In this document: one piece after another, positions 18,591 through 28,861 of the stretch
Layout of the letters: each line of letters begins with the position of its first letter
Position numbering within the stretch: the stretch's first letter is position 1
Assembly (NCBI GenBank): GCA_913057195.1
Contig: CAJXNL010000002.1
Coordinates: 1 to 64,000, forward strand
DNA: 64,000 nucleotides
DNA from: an uncultured Wenzhouxiangella sp.
GTDB lineage: Bacteria > Pseudomonadota > Gammaproteobacteria > Xanthomonadales > Wenzhouxiangellaceae
Direction: 5' to 3'
The notes under the pieces: model-generated
What the model saw: the letters and a program-made list of their open reading frames with translations, nothing else
What the model was told of the DNA's origin: nothing
Database searches by the model: none
Translations under genes and position numbers: made by a program

Positions 18591-19991
18591 TCACTGTTGC
18601 GGCTGTGGCTCATCGTGACTGATGGCAGACCAAGGTCGCTTGGGCCGCGCCACCGGATCCAACCCAGCTTGCTCGCCAGTGTCGACGGGGCCTTTGCCGA
18701 TCACGATTCTCAGATAGTGCAAGCCCGCTGCAAACACCACCGCGTAAACAGCCACATAGCCAATCAGTGTTGACAGCGCCATGCCACCGCTCAACGATGG
18801 CGTGACGCCTTCGCTGGCGCGCAGCAGCCCATGGATGATCCAGGGCTGGCGCCCAATTTCGGTCACAAACCATCCTGCCAGTACGGCCACAAACGGCATC
18901 GGGATCATCCAGCTCAACGCGCGTAAAACCTTAGGTGATTCATAAAGCCGCCCCCGCCACAGCAGGTAAGCGCTGAGCAAAGACAGTCCAATGAATAAGA
19001 TCCCGAGTCCGACCATGATTCTGAACGACCAAAATACGGGGCCAACCGGCGGTCGATCCTCTCGGGGCACCTCCAACAGGCCAGGCACTTCACCGTCCAT
19101 GCTGTGGGTGAGGATCAGGCTGCCCAAGTAAGGAATGCCGATTTCAAAGTGGTTGGTCTCGTTGGCAGCATCCGGGATTGCAAATAAAATCAGCGGTGCG
19201 CCTTGCTTGGTTTCCCAGTGGCCTTCCATCGCCGCCACTTTCATGGGCTGGTTCTCAAAGCTGTTCAAGCCATGGAGGTCACCGACCACCAACTGTAAAG
19301 GCGTGGTGACGGCCAACAGCAACACGCACATTTTCAGTGCCTTTTTGCTGGTGTTGGGGTGGCGACCTTTGAGCAGGTAGTATGCGCTCACGCCGGCCAC
19401 CACAAATCCGCCGGTGATGAACGAAGCCAGCGCCATGTGGGCGAACCGATAGGGCAAAGATGAGTTGAAAATGGCCTCGGTCCAGGAGGTCATGTGAATC
19501 ATGCCCTCGCGCATTTCGACCCCCCCTGGCGTTTGCATCCAACTGTTGGCTGCCAAGATCCAAAACGATGAAATGAATGTGCCAAGGGCGACCATGCAGG
19601 CCGCAAAGAGGTGGATGCCCGGCGGCACTTTGGAGCGGCCGAACAGCAAAACGCCCAAGAAAGTGGCTTCCAGAAAGAAGGCCGTGACCACCTCGTAGCT
19701 TAAAATGGGTCCAAGGAAATTAGACGCGCTGAAAGAAAACGCGCTCCAGTTCGTTCCAAATTGGAACGCCATCACAATGCCAGAGACAACCCCCATTCCG
19801 AAAACGATCGCAAAAATCTTGATCCAAAACTGCGACAGGCGAGCATAGACGGGGTTTTGCGTCTTGTAATAAATCCCTTCGAGCACGGCGATGTATGAGG
19901 CCAAGCCAATGGTGAACACCGGGAAGATGGCGTGAAATGACACCACAAAGGCGAATTGGATGCGGGATAAAAGCAGCGGATCAAGTTCCAT
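18591..19991 (-). CDS. cydA: Cytochrome bd-type quinol oxidase subunit I, short Q-loop (CioA type)
   Basis: This 466-residue subunit carries the hemes. It starts MELDPLLLSRIQFAFVVSFH, where the last His matches the heme b595 ligand, and has the His in LPYRFAHMA. The Q-loop (after KVAAMEGHWET) runs only about 60 residues before PPVGPVFWSFRIM, and GRQPWIIHGLLRA near the C-terminus is typical of cyanide-insensitive oxidases. E. coli CydA is 522 residues with a longer loop. ATG 19991 is chosen because homologues begin here; an in-frame ATG at 20075 adds an unsupported 28 residues. An AT-rich dyad lies just upstream. Confidence 0.95.
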   Translation of the reverse strand: MELDPLLLSRIQFAFVVSFHAIFPVFTIGLASYIAVLEGIYYKTQNPVYARLSQFWIKIFAIVFGMGVVSGIVMAFQFGTNWSAFSFSASNFLGPILSYEVVTAFFLEATFLGVLLFGRSKVPPGIHLFAACMVALGTFISSFWILAANSWMQTPGGVEMREGMIHMTSWTEAIFNSSLPYRFAHMALASFITGGFVVAGVSAYYLLKGRHPNTSKKALKMCVLLLAVTTPLQLVVGDLHGLNSFENQPMKVAAMEGHWETKQGAPLILFAIPDAANETNHFEIGIPYLGSLILTHSMDGEVPGLLEVPREDRPPVGPVFWSFRIMVGLGILFIGLSLLSAYLLWRGRLYESPKVLRALSWMIPMPFVAVLAGWFVTEIGRQPWIIHGLLRASEGVTPSLSGGMALSTLIGYVAVYAVVFAAGLHYLRIVIGKGPVDTGEQAGLDPVARPKRPWSAISHDEPQPQQ

Positions 19992-20023
19992 GTACACACC
20001 TCGAATGAGTGCAGCCAGACTTA

Positions 20024-20035
20024 TATTAGATAATA
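20024..20035. promoter_or_regulatory. AT-rich dyad in the cydA upstream region
   Basis: TATTA and TAATA form an inverted repeat around GA, 33 bases before the cydA ATG, in the only AT-rich stretch of the spacer. It could be a regulator site or overlap the -10 region. It does not match the FNR consensus. Confidence 0.3.
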
Positions 20036-20092
20036 CCAAATTACGCCCGCTTATGGGGCGGATTGGGCTGTACACGTCCAGACTGATGCGGG

Positions 20093-21181
20093 TCAGTGCT
20101 CTTGGGCGATCTGGGCCAGGAGGTCGGTTTGGTGGGCTTGCTGCAGCGGTTCGATCAGCGCATCCAGTTGCCCGTCAATCACCGCATCCAAATCGTACAA
20201 GGTCAGATTGATGCGGTGATCGGTCACCCGGCCTTGGGGGAAGTTGTATGTTCGGATGCGCTCTGATCGATCCCCGGAGCCCACTTGGAGCTTGCGCTCA
20301 TGGGCAAGCTCGAGTTGCTGTGAGTCCACCTCGGCCTGGAGGAGTTTGGCCGACAGCAAGCTCATCGCGCGCGCTTTGTTCTTGTGTTGTGAGCGTTCAT
20401 CTTGACACTCAACAACAATGCCCGAGGGCAGGTGGGTGATTCGGATGGCGGAGTCGGTGGTGTTGACATGCTGTCCGCCGGCGCCGGATGAGCGGTAGGT
20501 GTCAATTTTGAGATCATTGGGGTTGATGTCGACCTCGCTGATCTCATCAATTTCGGGCAGGATGGCCACGGTGCATGCAGAGGTATGAATGCGTCCTTGG
20601 GATTCAGTGACCGGCACCCGCTGGACTCGGTGGGTGCCTGACTCAAATTTTAAATGAGAGTATGCGCCTTGTCCGATCACTCGGGCGATCACCTCTTTAA
20701 ACCCGCCCGATTCACTCTCATGTGCGGACAAGATCTCCACTCGCCAGCCGTGCCGCTCGGCGTATCGGGTGTAGGCGCGAAACAAATCTCCCGCAAACAG
20801 TGCGGCCTCTTGACCGCCGGTGCCGGCGCGGATTTCCAGAAATAGATTTTTGTCGTCGTTGGGGTCTTTCGGCATCAGCCATTTTTGCAGCGCCCGCTCA
20901 GCGGCCTGATAAGCGTGCTCGGCAGCGGGCAGCTCATCTTGACCGAGCGCGCGCAGTTCGGGGTCATCATCACGGGTCAACTCTTGGGCCTCAGTGAGGC
21001 GTTGCTCTGCCTCCTGGCGCGTCTGCCAGGCTTGGATAATGGGATCAAGGTCGGCGTATTCCTTGGACAAGGCCTGGAATTGTTGCCTGTCACCAATCAC
21101 ATCAGGGTCGGCCAGCAAATGCGTCAGCTCTTCAAAGCGCTCTTTGAGCTGTGTCAGTCTTTGATCCAGCGCGCCGCTCAT
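20093..21181 (-). CDS. prfA: Peptide chain release factor 1
   Basis: This 362-residue factor reads UAA and UAG. The stop-codon recognition tripeptide PVT is in [15 protein letters not shown] (about 189), and the GGQ motif in [17 protein letters not shown] (about 233) drives peptidyl-tRNA hydrolysis. Length fits RF1. In many gammaproteobacteria hemA precedes and prmC follows; neither is adjacent here. It is divergent from the TPR gene across 52 bases. Confidence 0.97.
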   Translation of the reverse strand: MSGALDQRLTQLKERFEELTHLLADPDVIGDRQQFQALSKEYADLDPIIQAWQTRQEAEQRLTEAQELTRDDDPELRALGQDELPAAEHAYQAAERALQKWLMPKDPNDDKNLFLEIRAGTGGQEAALFAGDLFRAYTRYAERHGWRVEILSAHESESGGFKEVIARVIGQGAYSHLKFESGTHRVQRVPVTESQGRIHTSACTVAILPEIDEISEVDINPNDLKIDTYRSSGAGGQHVNTTDSAIRITHLPSGIVVECQDERSQHKNKARAMSLLSAKLLQAEVDSQQLELAHERKLQVGSGDRSERIRTYNFPQGRVTDHRINLTLYDLDAVIDGQLDALIEPLQQAHQTDLLAQIAQEH

Positions 21182-21233
21182 TTTGGGGGTAAACCAAGGT
21201 GCGTGTTCATAGGCCTCATGATAGGCTATTTGA

Positions 21234-22937
21234 ATGCAAAGAAAGCTTCATAGGTTCGCATTGCCCGCGCGGCATGTGCATCGGTGGCGGATCGTTAGGG
21301 CCGGGGCGATGGCGGGGGTCATGGCGCTTGTTTTGGGGCAGTTGAGTCTGGCGTCATCTGAAATGGACCCTGCCCATCCCGACGCAGACTGGCTCAGTCA
21401 CCTCCACCCGAGTGAGGCAAAAGAACATGTCAAGGCCTACGAGGCGTATGTCGAGCGTGTTTTGGCCGGTGACGATGTGGCCAAGCTTCGGCAGCTGGCT
21501 GTGATGGCGGGCTATGCGCAAGATTGGGCCATTGCCGGCGCCGCGGCCGCGCGCTTTCGAGTGCTCCACGGCATCAATGAAGTGGTCGCCATCGAGCTTG
21601 ATGCCTGGACCCGTCTGGGTGAAATGGACAGAGCTTATGCCACGTTGCTTCGATTGCTCCATCAGCAGCCCGCGGCCTGGACCGGCTGGGCGCGGCTGGG
21701 CAAAGTGCTGCGTTTCATTCCCGAGCAGCAACGAGCCCTTGAGCTGCTTGATCGTTTGGATGAGGAGTTGACGCTCGAGGGACAGCGAGCCATCTGGCTC
21801 ACCGCAAGGGCTCAGGTGCTTGAGCGAATGGGGCGAGCAAACGAGGCGCTGAAGGCCATTGGTGCGGCGTTGGACATCGAAGTCTCCGCCAAGCGTGTGG
21901 CCTATGCTGTGGATTTGGCCACCCAAGAAAAGGCATTTGATCGCGCGCGGATGTGGGTCAAGCGGTTGCCGATTGACGCCCAAACACAGCCTGCATTTGG
22001 ACTGGCTCACGCCGAGCTGCTGATGGCCATGGGGGATCATCAATCGGCCATGGATGTTTTAACCCGCACCACCGCCACCCCCGAAGTGCTGTTTCGCCGG
22101 GCCGAGCTGGCTCAGATTCTGGGCGATGCCGATCGCCTCCATCGGGTGTGGGCGCAGATGCCAACCACAGGACAAGATCTGTCCTCAAAAGACGCCTATT
22201 ACATCGGCCACACCGCTCAGCTGATGGGGAATTACGGACAAGCCTTTGCATGGTTTGGGCGAGTGACAGAGACCCCTTGGCTGCATGAGGCGGCGTTGGC
22301 CCGCGGGCATCTTTTGTTGGAGTTTGGTCGTGCTCAGGGCTGGGAGACGCTGGCGGGTTCTTTGGACAATGTTCAAGCGTCGCTGTCGGCCTTGCGGCGC
22401 GGCACTTTTGATGAGGACGACATACAGCATGCATGGGCCTTGGAGATTGCTCTGCTTCAAGCGGCGGGATTGCCCGAGCAGGCCATTGCCAAGATCACAG
22501 CCTCGCTGTCTAAACAACCTGATGATGAATTTTTGCTGTACACGCGCGCCATGGTGGCCATTGAGGCGCAGCGGTCTCAATTGGCCGAGCAAGACCTCAG
22601 GCGCTTGATTCGGCTCGATCAAGACAACGCCGATGCGCTCAATGCGCTGGGGTATTTGCTGATCGATGAACAGCCTCGGTTGCGCGAGGCGTATCGGCTG
22701 ATTCATCGGGCGTGGCAATTGATGCCCAACAGCCCCGAGATTTTGGATTCGATGGGGTGGGTCAATTATCAACTGGGCCGCGTGGATGTTGCCCACGGCT
22801 TTTTGCGCAAAGCCTACGCCATGCAACCAGATCCCGTTATTTTGGCGCATTTGGTCGAGGTGCTGGAGGCGCGTGGTGAGCTGGCCAAGGCCGAGGCGTT
22901 GATGGCTGAGGCCGATCAGATGGGCTCGACGCGTTGA
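21234..22937 (+). CDS. Secreted or anchored tetratricopeptide repeat protein
   Basis: This 567-residue protein has an N-terminal hydrophobic stretch ([16 protein letters not shown]) acting as signal or anchor, then helical repeats of about 34 residues with TPR-like patterns. The clearest are at the C-terminus: [18 protein letters not shown] and [20 protein letters not shown]. Its place between prfA and lolB matches the TPR protein PA4667 of Pseudomonas. The family's molecular role is unknown; a scaffold role in envelope assembly is an inference from its lolB neighbour. Its TGA stop overlaps the lolB TTG start, so the two are probably translated together. Confidence 0.85.
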   Translation: MQRKLHRFALPARHVHRWRIVRAGAMAGVMALVLGQLSLASSEMDPAHPDADWLSHLHPSEAKEHVKAYEAYVERVLAGDDVAKLRQLAVMAGYAQDWAIAGAAAARFRVLHGINEVVAIELDAWTRLGEMDRAYATLLRLLHQQPAAWTGWARLGKVLRFIPEQQRALELLDRLDEELTLEGQRAIWLTARAQVLERMGRANEALKAIGAALDIEVSAKRVAYAVDLATQEKAFDRARMWVKRLPIDAQTQPAFGLAHAELLMAMGDHQSAMDVLTRTTATPEVLFRRAELAQILGDADRLHRVWAQMPTTGQDLSSKDAYYIGHTAQLMGNYGQAFAWFGRVTETPWLHEAALARGHLLLEFGRAQGWETLAGSLDNVQASLSALRRGTFDEDDIQHAWALEIALLQAAGLPEQAIAKITASLSKQPDDEFLLYTRAMVAIEAQRSQLAEQDLRRLIRLDQDNADALNALGYLLIDEQPRLREAYRLIHRAWQLMPNSPEILDSMGWVNYQLGRVDVAHGFLRKAYAMQPDPVILAHLVEVLEARGELAKAEALMAEADQMGSTR

Positions 22938-23569
22938 GTCCACTGCAACGGCTCAATCGCGGCGGTCTTGCTTGGATCAGCCGTGTCATGGTTGTCCTCG
23001 CGCTGACAGGCTGCGCGGCGCCGATGGAGCGGCCCACAGGAGCGGATGTCATTTCACCCCAGGCCTGGTTTGAGCAGCACCCCGTTTGGTCGGTGAGCGG
23101 ACGCGTGGCCGTCTCAAACGGCGAGACTGGTGGTCAGCTCAACCTCACCTGGGCCGATCGGGCCAACCGCGTGGAGGTGGTGCTGAGGTCTCGGTTGGGC
23201 GGCGGCTGGTGGCGCCTTTGGTTTAACGATGCCGAGGCTGAGTTGAGTGCGCACGATCGCCCCACGCAATTCGCCCGTGACGCCGATGCGCTGATCGCTC
23301 AGGCCACCGGCTGGCCGATCCCAGTGACCGCCATGCATGATTGGGTGCGCGGATTGGGGGGCGAGCAGGCGGGTTCGGGATCCGCGCTGGGCGGCGGAGT
23401 CATTGAGGATGCGGGCTGGCAGATTGAGGTGACCGAGCAGCAGTGGGTCACGGATGAAGGGGGACAGGCGGTGTTGTTGCCCAAGCGGTTCGAGGCCCAT
23501 CGGCCACCGCACCGGATCCGGGTGGTCTTTGGTCAATGGGAATGGGGAAAAAACCGGCCCAATGGTTAA
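22934..23569 (+). CDS. lolB: Outer membrane lipoprotein insertion factor LolB
   Basis: The lipobox LTGC (cleavage before Cys27 with the TTG start) follows a basic n-region. The mature part includes WSVSGRVAV and the conserved amphipathic beta-strand pattern of LolB, with RIRVVFGQWEW near the end. LolB receives lipoproteins from LolA and inserts them into the outer membrane. TTG 22934 overlaps the TPR stop; an in-frame ATG at 22988 gives a very short signal peptide and is less likely. The usual next gene, ispE, is missing. Confidence 0.9.
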   Translation: MSPLQRLNRGGLAWISRVMVVLALTGCAAPMERPTGADVISPQAWFEQHPVWSVSGRVAVSNGETGGQLNLTWADRANRVEVVLRSRLGGGWWRLWFNDAEAELSAHDRPTQFARDADALIAQATGWPIPVTAMHDWVRGLGGEQAGSGSALGGGVIEDAGWQIEVTEQQWVTDEGGQAVLLPKRFEAHRPPHRIRVVFGQWEWGKNRPNG

Positions 23570-23577
23570 TTTGGCGT

Positions 23578-23583
23578 TATAAT
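23578..23583 (+). promoter_or_regulatory. Consensus -10 element upstream of tRNA-Gln
   Basis: A perfect TATAAT lies 20 bases before the tRNA-Gln 5' end, directly after the lolB stop. No good -35 is seen 16-18 bases upstream, so the call rests on the -10 and its position. Confidence 0.45.
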
Positions 23584-23602
23584 TACGTCGTTACAGAGTC
23601 AC

Positions 23603-23679
23603 TGGGACGTCGCCAAGTTGGTTAAGGCACGGGGTTTTGATCCCCGCATTCGCAGGTTCGAGTCCTGCCGTCCCAGCCA
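23603..23679 (+). tRNA. tRNA-Gln (anticodon TTG)
   Basis: The acceptor stem TGGGACG / CGTCCCA has the U1-A72 pair usual for tRNA-Gln. The anticodon loop contains TTG, the T-arm GGTTCGAGTCC is present and CCA is encoded at 23677-23679. It lies 33 bases before prs and is likely cotranscribed with it, as in Pseudomonas. Confidence 0.96.
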
Positions 23680-23712
23680 CTTTCCCAGTTCGCTTAACTG
23701 ACGGGCCCGCGT

Positions 23713-24666
23713 GTGACAAACTCTTCTTTGATGTTGTTTTCGGGCAATGCCAACCATCCGTTGGCGGAGTCAATCGCACACAGCCTGGGCGTGCCCATGG
23801 GCAGTGCAACCGTTGACCGGTTCAGTGACGGCGAGGTCATGGTTGAAATCACCGAAAACGTGCGAGGCCAAGATGTGTACTTGGTCCAGCCCACCTGTCA
23901 CCCCGCAGCTGAAAACTTCATGGAATTGATCGTCATGATTGACGCACTCAAGCGGGCGTCTGTGGCGCGCATCACGGCGGTGATGCCGTATTTTGGGTAT
24001 GCGCGACAAGACCGCCGTTCTCGATCTTCACGAGTGCCAATCACCGCCAAAGTCGCTGCCCGTATGATCAGCTTGATGGGGGCCGACCGCGTGGTGACTT
24101 TGGATCTGCATGCCGATCAGATCCAGGGTTTTTTTGATGTGCCTGTTGACAACGTGTATGCCTCGCCCTTGATCCTGGCCGACATTTGGAAGCACTACAA
24201 CATGGCCGACGTGGTGGTGGTCAGCCCCGATGTGGGTGGCGTCGTGCGTGCCCGCGCCATTGCCAAGCGTCTGGATACGGAGTTGGCCATTATCGACAAG
24301 CGCAGGCCTCGGGCGAACGAGTCCACCGTGATGAACCTCATCGGTGATGTGTCAGGTAAGGTTTGTGTCTTGGTGGATGACATGGTGGACACGGCGGGCA
24401 CTTTGGCAGCAGGTGCCGACGCGCTGAAAGCCAAGGGGGCCGAGCGCGTAGTGGCCTACTGCGTTCACCCCATCTTGTCAGGGCGGGCCATTGAAAATAT
24501 TGAAAACTCAAGCCTTGATGAAATCGTGGTCACCGACACCATTCCGCTGACCGAGGAGGCCAAGCACTGCGTCCGGGTTCGGCAGCTGTCGGTGGCACAA
24601 ATGCTTGCCGAGACCATCCGCAGGATGTCAGAGGGCGAATCGGTCAGCTCGTTATACGTGGACTGA
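23713..24666 (+). CDS. prs: Ribose-phosphate pyrophosphokinase
   Basis: This 317-residue class I PRPP synthetase transfers pyrophosphate from ATP to ribose 5-phosphate for nucleotide, His, Trp and NAD synthesis. Key motifs are [10 protein letters not shown], the flexible loop [29 protein letters not shown] and the PRPP-binding loop [13 protein letters not shown]. The start is GTG 23713, matching family N-termini. It follows tRNA-Gln; rplY and pth, which often come next, are absent. Confidence 0.97.
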   Translation: MTNSSLMLFSGNANHPLAESIAHSLGVPMGSATVDRFSDGEVMVEITENVRGQDVYLVQPTCHPAAENFMELIVMIDALKRASVARITAVMPYFGYARQDRRSRSSRVPITAKVAARMISLMGADRVVTLDLHADQIQGFFDVPVDNVYASPLILADIWKHYNMADVVVVSPDVGGVVRARAIAKRLDTELAIIDKRRPRANESTVMNLIGDVSGKVCVLVDDMVDTAGTLAAGADALKAKGAERVVAYCVHPILSGRAIENIENSSLDEIVVTDTIPLTEEAKHCVRVRQLSVAQMLAETIRRMSEGESVSSLYVD

Positions 24667-24688
24667 CCTCAATCTCTGCCAGGCGCGG

Positions 24689-26059
24689 TCAGCTGTAGCC
24701 CAGCCAAACTGCCCCCACCAAGGCCAAGGCGCCGGCCAGCAAGAGCTTGATAATCAGTGGCGCGATGAATCGAAACCATCGATCATATGGGATGCCGGCC
24801 AGCCCAATGATCCCCATTAACACCGGGTTGGTGGGCACGAGCATATTCATCAATCCATCCCCAAATTGAAACGCCAGAACGCTGACCTGGCGCGTGATGC
24901 CCACCAGGTCTCCAATCGGTGCCATGAGCGGCATGGTGACAAATGCTTGGCCACTGCCTGAGGGAATAAAGAAATTGAGCACGCTTTGAATGACCAGCAT
25001 GCCCACGGCGGCGAGCTCGGCAGGCCACGTGGATAACGGGCTGGCCAGTGCCATGACGATCGTATCCAGCACTTGGCCATCCTCCAACAACAGCGCAATC
25101 GAGCGGGCAAAGCCAATCAGCAGGGCTGTCCCAGCCAGCTCAGCGGCCCCTTTTGAAAATTGATGGGCAATCGAATCCAGTGACAAACCACCGATCATGC
25201 CGCCGATGATGGCCAAGGCGATGAACACCGCGCCAAGCTCGGTCAGATACCACTGATGAGCGATGATGCCGTAGACCAAAATCGACAGCGACAAAGCCAT
25301 CGCCCCGAGCACGGCGACGTGCGCGCGGGTCAGTTGTGGCGATTCATCTGGGCTTGGGGGGACGGCCTGGCGCACGTCGTAGACGAGGCTTTGGGTCGGA
25401 TCGGCCTGCACTTTTTGGGCATACCGCCAGACGTGGTGAAAGCCAATCGCGAAGAAAGGAGCCCAAAGCGCCACTCGATAGGCCATGCCGGACCCAGGAG
25501 GCAGTTGCGCCACTTCCTGCGCGATTAAAAGGGTGAAAGGGTTGATGATCGCGACCCCATAGCCGATGCCATAACCGACCACCATGATGCCGATCGCCGT
25601 CACCGCGTCCATCCGCATTGCGACGCACATGGCGATCAAGATGGCGGCCAGGGGAATGTACTCCTCAGCCATGCCCAGGGTGGCCGAAGCCACCCCAAAG
25701 CTCAACATGCCCAAACCGATCAACGCTTGCGGTCGGTTGCCAAAGCGCTCGACAATGCGATGGAGAACCGCGTCAATGGCGCCGGTGTGACGGATGACCG
25801 CCAGCGCGCCACCAATAATCAAAACAAAAAAGATAATGCCCTGCGCATCTGCCATGGCGCGCGGGACCACCGTCAATACCGATGTGATGGGCAGGGCACC
25901 GACCCCATCGATGGCCTGATAGGACCCGGCCACGACAACATCGCGGCCGGCGTCGTTGGTGACTCGATCAAAGGTGCCCGGCGGCACAACCCAGGTCAGG
26001 CCCCAAGCCAATACCATCATGGCAAAGAGCAAGACCAGCGTGTGCGGGACTTTCGTCAA
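24689..26059 (-). CDS. YfcC/DcuC-family membrane carrier
   Basis: This 456-residue inner membrane protein has about twelve helices. N-terminal MTKVPHTLVLLFAMMVLAW, the central SATLGMAEEYIPL and C-terminal IPSGSGQAFVTMPLMAPI and GIPYDRWFRF are typical of YfcC proteins in the C4-dicarboxylate/arginine-type carrier superfamily. The substrate is not determined; relatives carry dicarboxylates or basic amino acids. It begins eight bases after acnA, so the two are probably one transcript, hinting at transport of a TCA-related acid. An arginine deiminase gene lies 19 kb away but is not linked. Confidence 0.86.
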   Translation of the reverse strand: MTKVPHTLVLLFAMMVLAWGLTWVVPPGTFDRVTNDAGRDVVVAGSYQAIDGVGALPITSVLTVVPRAMADAQGIIFFVLIIGGALAVIRHTGAIDAVLHRIVERFGNRPQALIGLGMLSFGVASATLGMAEEYIPLAAILIAMCVAMRMDAVTAIGIMVVGYGIGYGVAIINPFTLLIAQEVAQLPPGSGMAYRVALWAPFFAIGFHHVWRYAQKVQADPTQSLVYDVRQAVPPSPDESPQLTRAHVAVLGAMALSLSILVYGIIAHQWYLTELGAVFIALAIIGGMIGGLSLDSIAHQFSKGAAELAGTALLIGFARSIALLLEDGQVLDTIVMALASPLSTWPAELAAVGMLVIQSVLNFFIPSGSGQAFVTMPLMAPIGDLVGITRQVSVLAFQFGDGLMNMLVPTNPVLMGIIGLAGIPYDRWFRFIAPLIIKLLLAGALALVGAVWLGYS

Positions 26060-26067
26060 TGCATGTC

Positions 26068-28785
26068 TCAGGCCGCTGCTTGCGCGCCTGGCCGCGGACC
26101 TTGGCTTGCGATTTGGCGAAGCACATAGTGCAAGATGCCCCCGTGCTGGTAGTACTCCACTTCTTTCGGGGTATCCAAGCGAACGCGCGCCTCGAACTTA
26201 ATTTGCTCGCCGTCGGCACGGGTCGCGGTGACGCTCACCGTTTTTGCGTGGCCATTGTCCAAGCCATGAATATCAAAGGCCTCGGTGCCATCAAGGCCCA
26301 AGCGCTCAGGGGTATCCCCCGCCATAAAGTTCAGCGGCAACACGCCCATGCCCACCAAGTTGGAGCGGTGGATGCGTTCAAAGCTCTCGGTGATGACTGC
26401 TTTAATGCCCAACAGTCGGGTGCCTTTGGCCGCCCAATCACGCGACGATCCTGACCCGTATTCTTTGCCAGCGATCACCACCAGCGGCGTATTGTCGGCC
26501 TGATATTTCATGGCCGCATCGTAAATGGGCATCACTTCATTGGTGGGGAAATAGGTGGTGAATCCCCCCTCGGTCCCAGGGGCAATTTGGTTGCGGATGC
26601 GCACGTTGGCGAACGTGCCTCGCATCATCACCTCGTGATTGCCGCGCCGCGAGCCGTACGAGTTGAAATCCGATGGGTTCACGCCATGAGATTGCAAGTA
26701 GTGCCCCGCCGGCGAGTCTGGCGCGATCGCGCCGGCCGGCGAAATGTGATCCGTGGTCACAGAATCACCGAGTTTTGCCAGGACGCGCGCGCCTTCGATG
26801 TCTTGAATCTCTGGCAGAGTCATGTCCATCCCCTCGAAATAGGGCGGGTTCTGGACATAAGTGGAGTCATCGTCCCACGCGAACATTTCGCCGGTGGGCG
26901 TATCCATGCTTTTCCACCGCTCGTCGCCTTCAAACACGCTGGCGTAGTTGTCCTTAAACATCTCTGATGAGACGTTGTCTTCAATGAAGTGTTGAAGCTC
27001 GATCGGATCCGGCCATATGTCTTTTAGATAAACGGCGTTGCCTTCATGGTCGTGGCCCAGTGGATCATTCACCAAGTCGGCATCCATGCGACCGGCGATG
27101 GCGTAAGCCACCACCAAAGGCGGGGAGGCCAAGTAGTTCATTTTGACCTCGGGGTGGATGCGGCCTTCAAAGTTCCGGTTGCCCGACAGCACAGACACTG
27201 CCACCAAGTCGTTGTTGTGCACAGCAGTTTGAATCGGCTCGGGCAGTGGGCCGGAGTTTCCGATGCAGGTCGTGCACCCATAACCGACGGTGTAAAAACC
27301 CAAGCCCTCCAGATCATCAAGCAACCCGGCAGACTCCAAGTAATCGGTCACCACTTTTGACCCAGGGGCCAGCGAAGTTTTGACCCAGGGCTTGACCTGA
27401 AGGCCCTTGGCCAATGCATTTCGAGCGAGCAGTCCAGCCCCGAGCATGACCGCGGGGTTAGACGTGTTCGTGCAGCTGGTGATCGCGGCAATGACGATGG
27501 CGCCGTCGCACAGGTCGAATTGCTGCCCGTTGTAGTCCACCGTGGCCCGGCCCTCAGACCCGGTGCGCTCTTCGATTAGGGCATTGGCATGCTGGGTGTA
27601 CTCTTCAGCCGCATGGCTCAGCAAGACTCGATCCTGCGGACGCTTGGGGCCGGCAATGGAGGGCACAACCTCATCCAGGCTCAGTTCGATGACTTCGGTG
27701 TAGACCGGATCGGCATCGCCGTCTTCGCGCCACAGACCTTGCGCTTTGGCATAGGCCTCCACCAATCCCAGTCGCTGCTCGTCGCGGCCGGACAGCTTAA
27801 GGTAGCGAATGGTTTCTGCATCGATTGGGAAAATGGCGCACGTTGAGCCAAACTCCGGCGACATATTGCCAATCGTGGCGCGGTCGGCCAAAGGCAATTT
27901 GCTTAAGCCATCGCCAAAGAATTCGACAAACTTGCCGACCACTCCGCGATCCCGAAGGATGTCGGTGATGGTCAGCACCAAATCGGTGGCGGTGGTGCCC
28001 TCGGGCAGCTGCCCGGTGAGCTTGAATCCAATGACTTGTGGCACCAACATCGAGATGGGCTGGCCGAGCATCGCCGCTTCGGCTTCAATGCCCCCAACGC
28101 CCCAACCTAAGATGCCCAGGCCGTTGATCATGGTGGTGTGGGAGTCCGTGCCCACGATGGTATCTGGCCATGCCATCAATGTGTTGCTGTCGCCTTCGGC
28201 TGAGCTGTCTCCGAAAACCACCCGTGAGAGATGCTCCAGGTTCACTTGGTGGACGATGCCCGTGTTCGGCGGCACCACTTTGAAATTATCCAAAGCGCCC
28301 TGTCCCCAACGTAGGAAGGCGTAGCGTTCTTTGTTGCGCTCAAACTCGATGCGGTTGTTCAGATCGAGTGCTTCAGCACGCCCATAGGCGTCGACTTGGA
28401 CAGAGTGGTCGATCACCAGCTCGGCAGGTGAGAGCGGATTGATGCGATTGGCATCGCCCCCGAGCTGTTTCATCGCATCGCGCATGGCGGCCAAGTCGAC
28501 AATGGCGGGGACCCCAGTGAAATCCTGCAGCACCACCCGGGCGGGCACGAAACCGATTTCCTGAGACGGCTCTGCCTGAGGGTCCCAGTTGGCCAGCGCT
28601 TCAATGTCATTGGCGGTGGTGTTGACCCCGTCTTCATGACGCAGCTGGTTTTCGAGGAGAATTTTGAGCGAGTAAGGGAGTCGCTCGACTTGAGGAATCT
28701 TTGCGGCCAAGGTTTTGAGGCTGTAAAACCCATACTGTTGGCCATTGACTTGGAAGTGGTCGAAGCAGCCCAAGGCGTCGCGCAT
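26068..28785 (-). CDS. acnA: Aconitate hydratase A
   Basis: This 905-residue AcnA/IRP1-type aconitase interconverts citrate and isocitrate. The 4Fe-4S ligands are seen in [11 protein letters not shown] and [11 protein letters not shown]. Substrate-binding segments [14 protein letters not shown] and the C-terminal swivel domain with [16 protein letters not shown] are present. GGGAG lies eight bases before the ATG. Its product isocitrate feeds isocitrate lyase encoded 5 kb away. A promoter with a central palindrome lies in the 72-base gap after hflD. Confidence 0.97.
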   Translation of the reverse strand: MRDALGCFDHFQVNGQQYGFYSLKTLAAKIPQVERLPYSLKILLENQLRHEDGVNTTANDIEALANWDPQAEPSQEIGFVPARVVLQDFTGVPAIVDLAAMRDAMKQLGGDANRINPLSPAELVIDHSVQVDAYGRAEALDLNNRIEFERNKERYAFLRWGQGALDNFKVVPPNTGIVHQVNLEHLSRVVFGDSSAEGDSNTLMAWPDTIVGTDSHTTMINGLGILGWGVGGIEAEAAMLGQPISMLVPQVIGFKLTGQLPEGTTATDLVLTITDILRDRGVVGKFVEFFGDGLSKLPLADRATIGNMSPEFGSTCAIFPIDAETIRYLKLSGRDEQRLGLVEAYAKAQGLWREDGDADPVYTEVIELSLDEVVPSIAGPKRPQDRVLLSHAAEEYTQHANALIEERTGSEGRATVDYNGQQFDLCDGAIVIAAITSCTNTSNPAVMLGAGLLARNALAKGLQVKPWVKTSLAPGSKVVTDYLESAGLLDDLEGLGFYTVGYGCTTCIGNSGPLPEPIQTAVHNNDLVAVSVLSGNRNFEGRIHPEVKMNYLASPPLVVAYAIAGRMDADLVNDPLGHDHEGNAVYLKDIWPDPIELQHFIEDNVSSEMFKDNYASVFEGDERWKSMDTPTGEMFAWDDDSTYVQNPPYFEGMDMTLPEIQDIEGARVLAKLGDSVTTDHISPAGAIAPDSPAGHYLQSHGVNPSDFNSYGSRRGNHEVMMRGTFANVRIRNQIAPGTEGGFTTYFPTNEVMPIYDAAMKYQADNTPLVVIAGKEYGSGSSRDWAAKGTRLLGIKAVITESFERIHRSNLVGMGVLPLNFMAGDTPERLGLDGTEAFDIHGLDNGHAKTVSVTATRADGEQIKFEARVRLDTPKEVEYYQHGGILHYVLRQIASQGPRPGAQAAA

Positions 28786-28830
28786 GTTGTTGTCTCCCGT
28801 ATGCTCACATCGCGTAGTGCGGATGCTTGA

Positions 28831-28861
28831 ATTTTATCACGGCCCAGCTGGGTTCATTCAA
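28831..28861 (-). promoter_or_regulatory. Candidate acnA promoter with palindrome in the spacer
   Basis: On the minus strand TTGAAT (28861-28856) and GATAAA (28838-28833) are 17 bases apart. The perfect palindrome CCCAGCTGGG (28843-28852) sits between them, a position suited to an operator. The -35 overlaps the end of hflD. Confidence 0.4.
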
